Positions 25,612 through 34,581 of a stretch of DNA of 64,000 nucleotides are shown one piece after another. The stretch comes from Allobranchiibius huperziae. GTDB lineage: Bacteria > Actinomycetota > Actinomycetes > Actinomycetales > Dermatophilaceae. The position numbers and the translations under genes are program-made. The notes under the pieces are model-generated. The model searched no databases. It worked only from the letters and a program-made list of their open reading frames with translations, and had not been told where the DNA came from. The stretch's first letter is position 1, and every line of letters begins with the position of its first letter. The stretch is taken from positions 2,248,929 through 2,312,928 of the forward strand of contig NZ_JACCFW010000001.1 of assembly GCF_013410455.1 (NCBI RefSeq). The letters are read 5' to 3'.

Positions 25612-26859
25612 ATGACCCTGCTGCAGGAACGCTCGCTCGCCGAGCACCGGCAGCCCAAGGACGCCGACGTACCCGGTGCGCTCGAGCGGATGGACAACCC
25701 GAAGGTCATCTCGGCGACCCTCTCGGTGCTGGCGATCTTCGCCTCCCTCGCCGCCGACAAGTACGGCGCGGGGCTGCCGGTGCCGCCGAGTTCGCTCCTG
25801 CTCGGCGCGGCCGTCTTCGGTGCGGCGTTCGTCGTGCCCACCCGCGGCGTTCCGCGGCCGAACTGGGGCGTCTGGCTGACGCTGGCGATCCCCGGCTGGC
25901 TGGTCGTCAGCTCCTACCTCAACCACATCTCGGGCACCAAACGACTGGCGAACCTGGGCATGGAGGCGCTGCTCGTGCTGGTGATCGCCTCGGGCCGGCT
26001 GTGTGTGATCTCGGTGGCTCGCGGAGCGGGCATCGCGGTGGTGCTGGGATCGCTCTGGGGGCTGGGGACGCTCGGCGCGAACGGGTACGTCGGTCGTCTC
26101 GTCGGCGGGTGGGGCGACCCCAACAACGCCGGCCTGTGCCTGGTGGTGCTCGGATGCGTCGCGTTCGCGTACGTCCGCACCCGTCTCGCGCGGGTGCTGA
26201 TCGCGGTGGCGGGGGCCTCGGCGGTCTTCGCCACCTTCTCGCGCACCTCCCTCTTCGCGATGGTGATCGTGATCCTGTGGGTGGTCGTGGGAGACCGGGT
26301 GCAGGTCTGGGTCCGGGTCGTCGTGGTCGGCTCGGTCATGTGGTACGTCCACACCCTGCCGGCCACCGACTACGCCACGGGCATCTTCGCCGGCCGGGGC
26401 GGCAGTGATGCGCTGCGCCGCAGGATCTCCCGCGCCGAGCGGCTGACCGTCTCCGAGCACCCGCTCTACGGGCACGGCGCCGGCAGCGCGCGGACCAACG
26501 TCGACGGTGACACCTTCTACTTCCACAACTCCTACCTGGCGTTGCGAGCCGAAGGAGGCTGGATCCTGCTCCTGATAGTCGTCGCTCTCTACGCCCTCCT
26601 GCTGTGGAATCTGCTGCGCCTGCCCGCCGGGCACCGCAAGCCGTGGATCGAGGCCTCCCTCATCGGCGTGCTCGTGTGCGCGGCCAACCTAGGAGAGGTC
26701 TTCCTGGCGCCGCCGGCCATGATCGCCGTGGGCGTGGCGCTGCGCCATCTGGCGCTCAGCCGCCGCCGGATCATGGATCCGAACGCGCCGCCCCCGCTGG
26801 GCCTGTGGGAGCGGTCCCGTCCCGCGGACCGTCTGCCGTTCGCCTCCGGCACCCGTTAG
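25612..26859 (+). CDS. O-antigen ligase/polymerase family membrane protein (Wzy-like)
   Basis: A 415-aa integral membrane protein with about ten hydrophobic helices. It carries the Wzy_C/WaaL hallmark between late helices: HPLYGHGAGSARTNV followed by YFHNSYLALRAEGGW. Such proteins polymerise lipid-linked repeat units or ligate chains. It is the last gene of the operon, 46 bp after the GT4 gene, and it converges on the MFS gene with a 4-bp overlap of stop codons (TTAG). Confidence 0.87.
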   Translation: MTLLQERSLAEHRQPKDADVPGALERMDNPKVISATLSVLAIFASLAADKYGAGLPVPPSSLLLGAAVFGAAFVVPTRGVPRPNWGVWLTLAIPGWLVVSSYLNHISGTKRLANLGMEALLVLVIASGRLCVISVARGAGIAVVLGSLWGLGTLGANGYVGRLVGGWGDPNNAGLCLVVLGCVAFAYVRTRLARVLIAVAGASAVFATFSRTSLFAMVIVILWVVVGDRVQVWVRVVVVGSVMWYVHTLPATDYATGIFAGRGGSDALRRRISRAERLTVSEHPLYGHGAGSARTNVDGDTFYFHNSYLALRAEGGWILLLIVVALYALLLWNLLRLPAGHRKPWIEASLIGVLVCAANLGEVFLAPPAMIAVGVALRHLALSRRRIMDPNAPPPLGLWERSRPADRLPFASGTR

Positions 26860-28109
26860 ACGCCGCCCGTTCGGCTCCCGGCCGCTTGTGGCCAGGTCGC
26901 GGGACGAGGCACGGAACGGACCGCCCGACTGAGCGTCGGGATGAGCGCGACCGCCGCCGTGAGGCCGACCAACAGGGCGATGGCCCCCGGGCCGCCCAAC
27001 CTGTGCAGGGCGAGTCCGGCGACGACGGGATAGAGCGGAAGCAGCAGATAGGACACGAACTGGCTGACCGACTGCACCCGGCCCACGAGCTCCGGCGGGG
27101 TGATGTGTAACCGGTACGCGCCGATACCGGAGTTGCCCGACGGGTTGAGGAAGATTCCGACGGACAACGACACTGCGGCCGCCAGCGGCGTGTTGAAGAA
27201 CATCAGCGGCACGGCCAGGGGCACCCAGCTCCACCCGACCAGCACGGTGAGCAGCCCGGTCGGAAGGGCCCTCACCACGCGGGGTGCGCAGACGGCGCCG
27301 GCGATGCCGCACACGCCGGCGGCGGTCTCGACCAGGCCGATCTGCACCGGGCTGCGACCGGCCTGGATGAGGCGGAGCACGGCCGTGAAGGCGATGGTGT
27401 TGACGGTCAGGTTGAGCAGCGGTGACCAGACGAGCAGCACCCGGAAGAACCGGTGCCGGGTCACGAAGCGGACCCCTTCGGCCAGTTCGGCGCGCACCCG
27501 GCGACGAGGCGCCGTACGGGCCGGTGCGGTGAGATCGGCGCGGATCCGTCCGAGCAGCACCCAGGACACGGCGTACGACACGGCGTCCGCCGCGAACGGC
27601 AGCCACCGGGTGACCCCGTAGAGCGCTCCCCCGATCGGTCCGCCGACCAGGGACGCCACGTGCTGGCGTGCCTGGTTCTGGGCCAGAGCGGTGGGTAGCA
27701 GATCGCTCGGGACCACGGTGCGTACGGCGGACACCTCGGCCGGTGAGAAGACGCCGGCTGCCAGACCGGTGCCCAGCGCGACCACGATGAGGTGCACCAG
27801 GCTGAGGCGGTGCATGCCGATGGCCACGACCAGCGACAGGTAGAGGACCAGGCCCACGGCACTCGCGCACCGCATGATGCGGCGCCGATCGAACCGGTCG
27901 GCGAGCACGCCCGCCGGCAACAGCATCGCGGCGACCCCGAGCAGATTCGCCGTTTCCGCGAGCCCGGCCGCGAGCGTGGAACGGGTCTGGGCATAGGCGA
28001 TGAGCGGAAAGACGAACATGCTCACCCGGCTGCCCAGCTCGCTGATGGTCTCGCCCACCCACAGCAGCGTGAAGTCGTGCTGCCGCGTCAGACTCCGGAA
28101 CCCTGCCAT
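26856..28109 (-). CDS. MFS transporter, drug-efflux type
   Basis: A 417-aa major facilitator with 12 predicted membrane helices, of the macrolide/enterobactin-exporter-like branch: LWVGETISELGSRVSMFVFPLIAY at the N-terminus and GVLADRFDRRRIMR as the cytoplasmic loop 2-3 motif. It is divergent from an ArsR-family regulator with a large palindrome between them, the common layout for inducible efflux. Its content is unrelated to the surrounding glycan genes, suggesting an insertion into the cluster. ATG 28109 is chosen; a GTG lies 9 bp upstream. Confidence 0.88.
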   Translation of the reverse strand: MAGFRSLTRQHDFTLLWVGETISELGSRVSMFVFPLIAYAQTRSTLAAGLAETANLLGVAAMLLPAGVLADRFDRRRIMRCASAVGLVLYLSLVVAIGMHRLSLVHLIVVALGTGLAAGVFSPAEVSAVRTVVPSDLLPTALAQNQARQHVASLVGGPIGGALYGVTRWLPFAADAVSYAVSWVLLGRIRADLTAPARTAPRRRVRAELAEGVRFVTRHRFFRVLLVWSPLLNLTVNTIAFTAVLRLIQAGRSPVQIGLVETAAGVCGIAGAVCAPRVVRALPTGLLTVLVGWSWVPLAVPLMFFNTPLAAAVSLSVGIFLNPSGNSGIGAYRLHITPPELVGRVQSVSQFVSYLLLPLYPVVAGLALHRLGGPGAIALLVGLTAAVALIPTLSRAVRSVPRPATWPQAAGSRTGGV

Positions 28110-28128
28110 ATCTCGCACGCTAGCTTGC

Positions 28129-28156
28129 GCACGTTGTGTTGCGCAATAGAACGTGC
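28129..28156. promoter_or_regulatory. Candidate ArsR-family operator between MFS and regulator
   Basis: A nested palindrome with one centre: GCACGTT (28129-28135) and AACGTGC (28150-28156) flank a perfect core TTGCGCAA (28139-28146). It lies 19 bp from the MFS start and 21 bp from the regulator start, so one bound repressor could block both promoters. The match is seen directly; the identity of the binding protein is inferred. Confidence 0.65.
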
Positions 28157-28177
28157 ACGATTGGCTATGATCGGCGG

Positions 28178-28813
28178 ATGGTGTCGAAGAGGCCGGCCAG
28201 CACCCTCGTCGAGGACCCGCGCACCCTGCGGGCCATCGCCCATCCGGTGCGCAACCGGATTTTGACCGAACTGGCCGCCACGGGGCCGGCGCGTGCCGCC
28301 GACCTGGCCCAGGACCTGGGCATCCCCGCCAACCAGACCAGCTTCCATCTGCGGCAGCTCGCCAAGTACGGACTCGTCGAGGAGGCGCCGGAAGCGGCCC
28401 GCGACCGGCGCGACCGGGTGTGGAAGGTCGTGGCCGAAGGGGGTTACCTGGTCAATCTGCGCGCCCTCGAGGCCGCGCCCGAGACGCGTGCCGCGAGCCT
28501 GGTCTGGCGCAGCCACTTCGAACGCTGGGCCCATGCGGTCATCAGCGCCGCGATGCGCCGGACCTCGGTCGACGACGGCGCGGTGGTCACCATCAGCGAC
28601 ACGGCGCTGCGCCTGACCGATGAGGAGGCCCGCGCCATGGTCCAGGAGTTGAACGACGTCGTGTCGACCTGGGCGGCGCGCACCCGCGGGCGCGACCCGC
28701 AGCGGCGTACCTATCTGTTGATGTACGCCGCGCAGCCCTACCCGGACCTGGAGATATCGCGGGACGAGCACGGCGCCGATGACGGCGACGCCAACGACTC
28801 ACTCGGCAGCTAG
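28178..28813 (+). CDS. ArsR-family winged-helix transcriptional regulator
   Basis: A 211-aa helix-turn-helix regulator. Residues 10-75 form an ArsR-type winged helix (DPRTLRAIAHPVRNRILTELAATGPARAADLAQDL, then ANQTSFHLRQLAKYGLVEEA). The remaining 130 residues form an extra domain typical of the HTH_20/DUF5937-like regulators that sit beside MFS exporters. No metal-binding CxC motif is present, so it is not a metal sensor. It probably represses itself and the divergent MFS gene through the 28-bp palindrome. Confidence 0.85.
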   Translation: MVSKRPASTLVEDPRTLRAIAHPVRNRILTELAATGPARAADLAQDLGIPANQTSFHLRQLAKYGLVEEAPEAARDRRDRVWKVVAEGGYLVNLRALEAAPETRAASLVWRSHFERWAHAVISAAMRRTSVDDGAVVTISDTALRLTDEEARAMVQELNDVVSTWAARTRGRDPQRRTYLLMYAAQPYPDLEISRDEHGADDGDANDSLGS

Positions 28814-28929
28814 TCGGGTGCCGGCCTGCTCGGCGTCCCAGACGGTGGCCCGAGAGCCCGAGGCGACCACGTGTTCGCGACGAGCTGTAAATGACCACGT
28901 CCGTGGAGGGGATGTGGACAACTCGATCG

Positions 28930-28999
28930 CGAAAGATCAACATTCGCAATATCTTTCGAATTAATTACCCTTGTTCGCACGGTCGAACAGGCGTATGAT
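28930..28999 (+). promoter_or_regulatory. AT-rich promoter region of the HNH gene with two inverted repeats
   Basis: An AT-rich island in otherwise high-GC DNA. CGAAAGAT (28930-28937) pairs with ATCTTTCG (28951-28958). TGTTCG (28972-28977) pairs with CGAACA (28984-28989). A near-consensus promoter TTGTTC (28971-28976), 17-bp spacer, TATGAT (28994-28999) follows, with the second repeat sitting on the -35 box. It would drive the DUF222-HNH gene 46 bp downstream. Confidence 0.65.
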
Positions 29000-29044
29000 T
29001 CAAGGTAGATGGCCAGGGGTGCCGTCACCAGCGCAGGAGGGGCC

Positions 29045-30433
29045 ATGGCGCAGTCGACGACCGACATCCATGGGCCTGCTGCACCGGGTGCTGGCGCTCG
29101 GTTGATGGCCCTGCTCGGCGACTTCAGCAGCGCACTGGAGGAGTGGCCTGGCGCGTTGTGGCAGTTGGACGAAGCGGCGCTGGGCGAGGTCGTCGGGAGC
29201 ATGCTGCGGATGGGCGGCCGGATGGAGAACGTCGCGGCGCTGGCCACCGCGGATGCGCTGAGCCGCGGCACGGTGGCGAACTCGACCGCGACCGGGGCAC
29301 CGGCGTGGGTGGCCCGGCAGGCGACCGGTGTGGAGCCGACCGTCGTACGACGAGTCGGGAGGGTGGGCGTGGACTGCGCCGATCCTCGCAACCAGGTCGT
29401 GGTTGACGCGCTGGCCGATGGGTCGGCGAGCGTGCCGGTCGCCGACGTGGCGCTACGGGAGGTGCCGCGGATCCTGCCGCAGCTGCCGACCGCGGACCGG
29501 GATGACCTGTTGGGCCGCTACCCGAGCCTGTCGGCTCACGGGGCACGTGCCTTGCGGGAGCTCAGCACCCGCATCCTGGGGGAGTACGCCCCCGAACGCC
29601 TGGTGCGCGATGAAGAACGCCAGCAGGACTGCGAATCGGTCTTCTGGGCCGACCTACCGTCCGGGCTGACCCGGTTCGTGGCCGAACTCTCGAGCGGGCA
29701 CGCCGCGGTGGTCAAACATGCCCTGCGCGCGTTGTCCGCGCCCGCGCCAGTGGAAACCCAGGCCGGCACCAGCGTGGCCGAGCGGGACACCCGCACTCCG
29801 GCCAAACGGCGCGCGGACGCCCTGGTGCGACTGATCGACACCGCCGCAGGCGTCCTCGACGGCACCAGCTCGCGGCCCGTCGGAGAGTTCGGCGGGACCG
29901 CCAAGATCCTGGTCACGATGGACTACAACACCCTCTACGAGGGCCTTCGCGACGCAGGCCGGCTCGACGATCTCAGCGAAAACGGTTCGCACGAAACCAG
30001 ATCGGCGCCGACGTACCTGCCGGGCATCGGGCGCACCACCGACGGTGAGCATCTCGACGCCGGGACTCTACGACGGATGGCGTGCGACGCCGACCTCATC
30101 CCCGCAGTCCTCGGCACCGACTCCGAACCATTGGATGTCGGCCGCGCCAAACGCCTCTTCACCGGCGGACTACGCACCGCGATCATCCACCGCGACCAGC
30201 ACTGCACCTTCCCCGGCTGCGAAAGACCACCCGACTGGTGCGACGCCCACCATGTGAGGCCCTGGTGGGCCGGCGGACAGACAACCCTGACCAACGCAGC
30301 CTTACTGTACGCCCGCCACCACACCATCGTGCACCGCGACCTGCTCACCGCCACCGTCACACCCACCGGCGTCACCTGGGACCTCACACCAGGACTCATG
30401 CCCACCCGACCAGGGCGGAATCCAGCTGCGTGA
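29045..30433 (+). CDS. DUF222 (13E12-type) HNH endonuclease domain protein
   Basis: A 462-aa protein. The N-terminal two thirds is the DUF222/13E12 domain (LWQLDEAALGEVVGSML, VANSTATGAPAWVARQ). The C-terminal HNH nuclease carries zinc-type cysteines and the catalytic His pair in CTFPGCERPPDWCDAHHVRPWWAGGQTTLTNAALL. These are abundant, often repeated genes in actinobacteria with unproven function, suspected of mobility. The ATG at 29045 has a strong GCAGGAGG ribosome site. It sits between the MFS/ArsR pair and glycosyltransferase genes. Confidence 0.88.
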   Translation: MAQSTTDIHGPAAPGAGARLMALLGDFSSALEEWPGALWQLDEAALGEVVGSMLRMGGRMENVAALATADALSRGTVANSTATGAPAWVARQATGVEPTVVRRVGRVGVDCADPRNQVVVDALADGSASVPVADVALREVPRILPQLPTADRDDLLGRYPSLSAHGARALRELSTRILGEYAPERLVRDEERQQDCESVFWADLPSGLTRFVAELSSGHAAVVKHALRALSAPAPVETQAGTSVAERDTRTPAKRRADALVRLIDTAAGVLDGTSSRPVGEFGGTAKILVTMDYNTLYEGLRDAGRLDDLSENGSHETRSAPTYLPGIGRTTDGEHLDAGTLRRMACDADLIPAVLGTDSEPLDVGRAKRLFTGGLRTAIIHRDQHCTFPGCERPPDWCDAHHVRPWWAGGQTTLTNAALLYARHHTIVHRDLLTATVTPTGVTWDLTPGLMPTRPGRNPAA

Positions 30434-30448
30434 CATGAGCCGATCGGT

Positions 30449-31453
30449 TCAGTCCACCTCGATCGAGCGCAGCGCGCTGTCCACCGTGCGACCGACCACG
30501 TCCCACTCGAAGCGTGCAGCCCGGCGCGGCCCGGCGAGCGCCAACCGATCCCGCACGGCGGTGTCGTGCGCGGCGGTGACCAGAGCCGCAGCCACGGCAT
30601 CGTTGTCGGCCGGATCCACCAGCAGGGCAGCGTCGCCGGCGATCTCCGGCACAGCGGTCGCGTCACCGCCGACCGCGGGCACGCCGCACGCCATCGCCTC
30701 GAGCAGCGGCAGACCGAAGCCCTCGTACCGGCTCGGCATCGCCACCACCCGCGCCCCGCGGTAGTACGCCGGCAACTGCGCCTCGGGGACGAGGCCGGCG
30801 AAGTGGATCCGCTCCCCGAGCCCCAGCTCGCCCGCTGCGCGCACGGTGTCCGCGACGGCATCGCCGGTCATCACCAGGTGCAGCTCGCGCAGCCCCGGGT
30901 CGGTCATCGCCCGCAGCAGCACCGGCAGGTTCTTGTGCGGCCTGTGGTTACCGACGTAGAGCACGTAGGGATAGCCGGGTTGGTGCACTGGTCCCCGCGG
31001 CGTGTACGACGCGTCGACACCGTTGCCGACGACGAGGACCCGGGCGCCGTCGACGCCCGACCACGCCACGATCCTGCTCTTGGCGTGGTGGGACATGGTC
31101 AGGGTGAGCGGCGCACGTCGTACGGCGGGGCGCACCACCCGCTCGTAGTAGTTGCGCACGCCCCGGCCGGCCTCGCCCGGCACGTCGAGGTGCATCAGGT
31201 CGTGCAGGGTCGGCACCACCGGCCCGCGCCAGCCCACCGGGGCGGCGAACCCCGGGCTGACGAAGAGGCGGCGGTGGCGTGCTCGCGCGGCCGTCAGCTG
31301 CTGCAGCTGCACGAGCCCGCGCATCGAGACCGGGTCCGCGCCGGGCACGTCCTCCCAGTCCCCGGTGAGCCGTGATCTCACCTCCCGGGCGAACCGGCCG
31401 ATGCCGTGCGGGCCGCTCCAGCGGGCGTCGTACACCGGTCGCGCGTTCGTCAT
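30449..31453 (-). CDS. Glycosyltransferase family 4 (mannosyltransferase-like)
   Basis: A 334-aa GT-B enzyme with VPTLHDLMHLDVPGEAG and MSHHAKSRIV in the acceptor half, YVLYVGNHRPHKNLPVLLRAM at the start of the donor domain, and the EX7E element PSRYEGFGLPLLEAMACGVPAVGGDATAVPEIAGDAALLVDP. These blocks are characteristic of WbaZ/WcaI-like mannosyl or rhamnosyl transferases. ATG 31453 is preceded by GGGGAG. It is divergent from the next glycosyltransferase gene over 121 bp and converges on the HNH gene. Confidence 0.9.
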   Translation of the reverse strand: MTNARPVYDARWSGPHGIGRFAREVRSRLTGDWEDVPGADPVSMRGLVQLQQLTAARARHRRLFVSPGFAAPVGWRGPVVPTLHDLMHLDVPGEAGRGVRNYYERVVRPAVRRAPLTLTMSHHAKSRIVAWSGVDGARVLVVGNGVDASYTPRGPVHQPGYPYVLYVGNHRPHKNLPVLLRAMTDPGLRELHLVMTGDAVADTVRAAGELGLGERIHFAGLVPEAQLPAYYRGARVVAMPSRYEGFGLPLLEAMACGVPAVGGDATAVPEIAGDAALLVDPADNDAVAAALVTAAHDTAVRDRLALAGPRRAARFEWDVVGRTVDSALRSIEVD

Positions 31454-31574
31454 CGATCTCCCCGGGGCCATGTGTCGTCGCGGAAGCCTACCCGGACCTC
31501 GCAGCGCCACTGCTCCCTCGCATTGCCTATCGTTGAGGCGTTCGCGTCGGCCGAAAGGCCCTGAGGAGTAGGGA

Positions 31575-32690
31575 GTGTGGACCACCGGCATGAGTGAGCC
31601 GACCGTGGCGATCGCCCACGACTACCTCACCCAACGCGGTGGCGCCGAGCGAGTGGTTCTCGCCATGCATCGCGCGTTCCCCGAGGCACCGATCTACACC
31701 ACGCTCTACGCACCGGACCGCACCTTCCCGGAGTTCCGCGACGCGAACATCGTGATGACGGGCCTGAATCGGGTGGCTCCCCTGCGCCGTGAACACCGCT
31801 TCGCGTTGCCCCTTCTCGCGGCCACCGTCGGGCGGACCCACATCCCCGCTGACGTGGTCATCGCCTCGACCAGCGGATGGGCGCACGGCTTCCGCACCGA
31901 CGGTCGCATGCTGGTCTACTGCCACTCCCCCGCACGCTGGCTCTATCTGACCGACCAGTACGTCGGCCGGGCCTCCTGGCGCAGCCCACGCGGTCTAGCG
32001 GCGCTCGCCGTACGGACGCCGCTCATCCGCTGGGACCGCGCGGCGGCGGCGCGAGCCGATCACTACTGGGCCAACTCCCGCGTCGTGCAGACGCGCATCC
32101 ACGACGTCTACGGCATCGATGCGGAGCTGCTGCACCCGCCGTACGGGATCGACGTCACCGGTCCGATGGCGCGGCCGCCCCAGGTGCCGCCGGAGCCGTT
32201 CCACCTCCTGGTGGCCCGGCTGCTGCCCTACAAGAACGTCGACCAGGTCCTCGCCGCGTACGTCGGTCGCTCCGAGCGGCTGCTCGTCGTCGGCGACGGT
32301 CCGATGCGCGATCAGCTGCGGCGCGCCGCACCCCCCAACGTGGCCTTCGCGCCGCAGTTGGACGACGCCCACCTGCGCTGGTGCTACGCGCACGCGTCGG
32401 CGCTGCTCGCGGCCAGCTACGAGGATTTTGGGCTCACGATCCTGGAGGCGGCGGCGTTCGGCACACCTGCGGTCGCACTCCGCGCCGGGGGCTTCCTGGA
32501 CAGCGTGCGCGAGGACGTCACCGGAGTCTTCTTCGACGAGCCGACCAGTATGGCGATCTCGCGCGCGCTGGACCGGCTGAGCGAGCAAGAGTTCGACCCC
32601 GAGGTGATCGCCGGGCACGCGGCGATGTTCGGAGAGGCCCGGTTCGCAGAGCGACTGCGGCAGTCCGTGGCCTCGTTCGCGACCGGGTGA
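31575..32690 (+). CDS. Glycosyltransferase family 4 (WbaZ-like)
   Basis: A 371-aa GT-B enzyme. N-terminal IAHDYLTQRGGAERVV, the acceptor-side block CHSPARWLY, WANSRVVQTRIHDVYG before the linker, the donor-side LLVARLLPYKNVDQVLAAY, and the EX7E-type SYEDFGLTILEAAAFGTPAVALRAGGFLDSV are all present. This set is typical of mannosyl/rhamnosyltransferases. GTG 31575 is supported by an AGGAG ribosome site; an ATG 15 bp downstream lacks one. It ends 12 bp before the convergent kinase gene. Confidence 0.9.
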   Translation: MWTTGMSEPTVAIAHDYLTQRGGAERVVLAMHRAFPEAPIYTTLYAPDRTFPEFRDANIVMTGLNRVAPLRREHRFALPLLAATVGRTHIPADVVIASTSGWAHGFRTDGRMLVYCHSPARWLYLTDQYVGRASWRSPRGLAALAVRTPLIRWDRAAAARADHYWANSRVVQTRIHDVYGIDAELLHPPYGIDVTGPMARPPQVPPEPFHLLVARLLPYKNVDQVLAAYVGRSERLLVVGDGPMRDQLRRAAPPNVAFAPQLDDAHLRWCYAHASALLAASYEDFGLTILEAAAFGTPAVALRAGGFLDSVREDVTGVFFDEPTSMAISRALDRLSEQEFDPEVIAGHAAMFGEARFAERLRQSVASFATG

Positions 32691-32702
32691 ACCGGCCGAC
32701 CC

Positions 32703-34196
32703 TCAGACCTTGGCGCGCCGCTTGAGGTGCACGTGCCGCTCGCTGCGGCTGCTGACCGACGCCCCGTCGTCGACGGCACCGGTCGCGGCGTCCACGTCGG
32801 GGGTGCTCTCCGTCTGCTGCTTCGGCTCCGTCACCTCGGAGCTGTAGTAACGCTGGCTGGCCCGGCGGTAGCCGCCGTAGCCGTAGCCGTAGTAGGCGGC
32901 ACCGATGCCCCGCGCCGGCGCACGGTTGATGACGCTGCCGAGCAGGCGGGCGTTGATCCGCTCCAGCATCGAGACCGACACCCGCAACTGCTCCTTCGCG
33001 GTGCGGCCCATCACCGCGACGAGCACGGCGCCGTCGGCGGCCGCGGCGAGCAGTCCCGCATCGGTGACCGGGAGGATCGGCGGCGCGTCGATGATGACCA
33101 TGTGGTCCTCGCGCAGGGTGGAGAGCAGGGAGCGCATCCGGTCCGAACCGACCAGCTCCGAGGGGTTCGGAGGCACGCGCCCGGCGGGCAGGATCCGCAG
33201 GTTTTCGGTGCTGACCGAGCGCAGCGCGTCCTCCAACTCCACCGTGCCGGCGAGGACCTGCGACAACCCCACCGACCCGTCGATGCCGTAGACCTCGGCG
33301 ACGGTCGGACGGCGCAGGTCGGCGTCGATGAGCACGGTGGGCGTGCCGGCGTCGGCGAGCACGCGCGCCAGCGTCGACGCGACGGTGGACTTGCCCTCAC
33401 CGGGATTGGGGCTGGTGACGACGATCGCCTTCGGCGGGTTGTCGACGTTGACGAACCGCAGGTTGGTGCGCAGCTGTCGCAGCGCCTCACCGGCGTGCGA
33501 GTGCGGGTCGGCGTCCCGGCGCGAGTTGCCCCGCAGCATCGAGGTCTTGGGCAGGATGCCGAGTGTGCCCGCACCTGTGATCGTCTCGACGTCCTGGACG
33601 GTGCGCAGCCGCTGGTCGAGCATCAGCCGCAGGACGGCGAGCAGGTAGCCCAGCACGACGCCGGCGGCGAAACCGGCCTCGACGTGCTTTTTCACGTTGG
33701 GGCTGATCCGACCGCCATCGCCCGTGGCGTTCTGCAACGGCACGACCCGTATCACGGTCTGGCCGCCGTCGCTCTCCAGGTTCTTCACCGTGTTCGCGGT
33801 CGCGACCAGGGCCGCGTTGGCGATCTTCGGGCAGTCCGAGGGGGTGTCGCAGGTGACGGAGACCGTGATCAGGGCGGCCGTTCCGACACTGGCCGTGATG
33901 TGCCCGGCGATGCGCCCGACCGGGATGCCGGTGGCCTTGGACACCTCGTTGGCGACCGGCAGCGTGCCCACGAGCGTGGTGTAGGCCTGTGCCTTCTGCT
34001 GAGCGACCTGGCTGCCGTTGATGGTGTCGGCGATATTGCCGGTGCCACCCACCTGCACGAACGCCGACGACGACGACGCGTAGGTCACCGGCAGGCTCAG
34101 CACGTAGGCGTACGCACCCAGGGTGCACACGACGATCGCGACGAGCAGCACATGCCAGTTCGCACGGCTGAGCCGGAGGAAGTCGACGACGGTCAC
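32703..34196 (-). CDS. Polysaccharide co-polymerase/BY-type tyrosine kinase (Wzc-like)
   Basis: A 497-aa fusion. The N-terminal Wzz chain-length domain is bounded by two membrane helices (about residues 15-37 and 178-200). It is followed by a BY-kinase with Walker A SPNPGEGKST, Walker A' VLIDADLRRP and Walker B VIIDAPPILPVTDA. A Tyr-rich tail (AAYYGYGYGGYRRASQRYYSS) is the usual autophosphorylation cluster. It should control polymer length and export, opposed by the phosphatase encoded at 13141-13737. The GTG start has an upstream AAGGA. Confidence 0.92.
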   Translation of the reverse strand: MTVVDFLRLSRANWHVLLVAIVVCTLGAYAYVLSLPVTYASSSSAFVQVGGTGNIADTINGSQVAQQKAQAYTTLVGTLPVANEVSKATGIPVGRIAGHITASVGTAALITVSVTCDTPSDCPKIANAALVATANTVKNLESDGGQTVIRVVPLQNATGDGGRISPNVKKHVEAGFAAGVVLGYLLAVLRLMLDQRLRTVQDVETITGAGTLGILPKTSMLRGNSRRDADPHSHAGEALRQLRTNLRFVNVDNPPKAIVVTSPNPGEGKSTVASTLARVLADAGTPTVLIDADLRRPTVAEVYGIDGSVGLSQVLAGTVELEDALRSVSTENLRILPAGRVPPNPSELVGSDRMRSLLSTLREDHMVIIDAPPILPVTDAGLLAAAADGAVLVAVMGRTAKEQLRVSVSMLERINARLLGSVINRAPARGIGAAYYGYGYGGYRRASQRYYSSEVTEPKQQTESTPDVDAATGAVDDGASVSSRSERHVHLKRRAKV

Positions 34197-34272
34197 GTGG
34201 TGTTGGGTCCTTGGCCTGAGGGCGGGCCACGATCGACGGGCGCCGATCCGGCTCTTGTGGGCAGCAGGAATG

Positions 34273-34581
34273 CTACCCGTCCACAGCCCCCTGATCGGGT
34301 TCGCGCACCTGCAGAAGTCCACGCCGGAGCAGTTCGCGCAGGAAGCTCTCGACGGAGTCCCGGACCGTGTCCGGGGTCTGCCCGGTGGCCAGCGCGACCT
34401 CGGCGGTGATCTCGTCCTCAGGCATCGAGCGGGCGGCATCCCAGATCTGTGCCGCCGGACCCTCCAGGGCGATCGGGAGACCGGCTCTGACGCGGGTCAG
34501 ATAGACGGCCGGGCCGTGGGGGCCGCCGTCCTCGTCGACGACCCACGCGACGCCGTCCGGGACGACGTACGCCGGCTGCAT
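34273..34581 (-). CDS. PqqD-family protein
   Basis: A 102-aa PqqD-like winged-helix protein, recognised by the block EGPAAQIWDAARSMPEDEITAEVALATGQTPDTV and the closing FLRELLRRGLLQ. PqqD proteins usually bind precursor peptides for radical SAM or other modifying enzymes, but none is encoded here. The start shares one base with the stop of the nucleotidyltransferase gene (TGATG), so the two are coupled. PqqD-nucleotidyltransferase pairs are known to recur next to polysaccharide genes; their role is unknown. Confidence 0.75.
   Translation of the reverse strand: MQPAYVVPDGVAWVVDEDGGPHGPAVYLTRVRAGLPIALEGPAAQIWDAARSMPEDEITAEVALATGQTPDTVRDSVESFLRELLRRGLLQVREPDQGAVDG

Noticed and set aside
28972-28989. 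TGTTCG-N6-CGAACA as a possible SOS box before the HNH gene
   Set aside because: LexA boxes here have the opposite order, CGAAC-N4-GTTCG, with a 4-bp spacer. Kept only as an unidentified inverted repeat on the -35 box.
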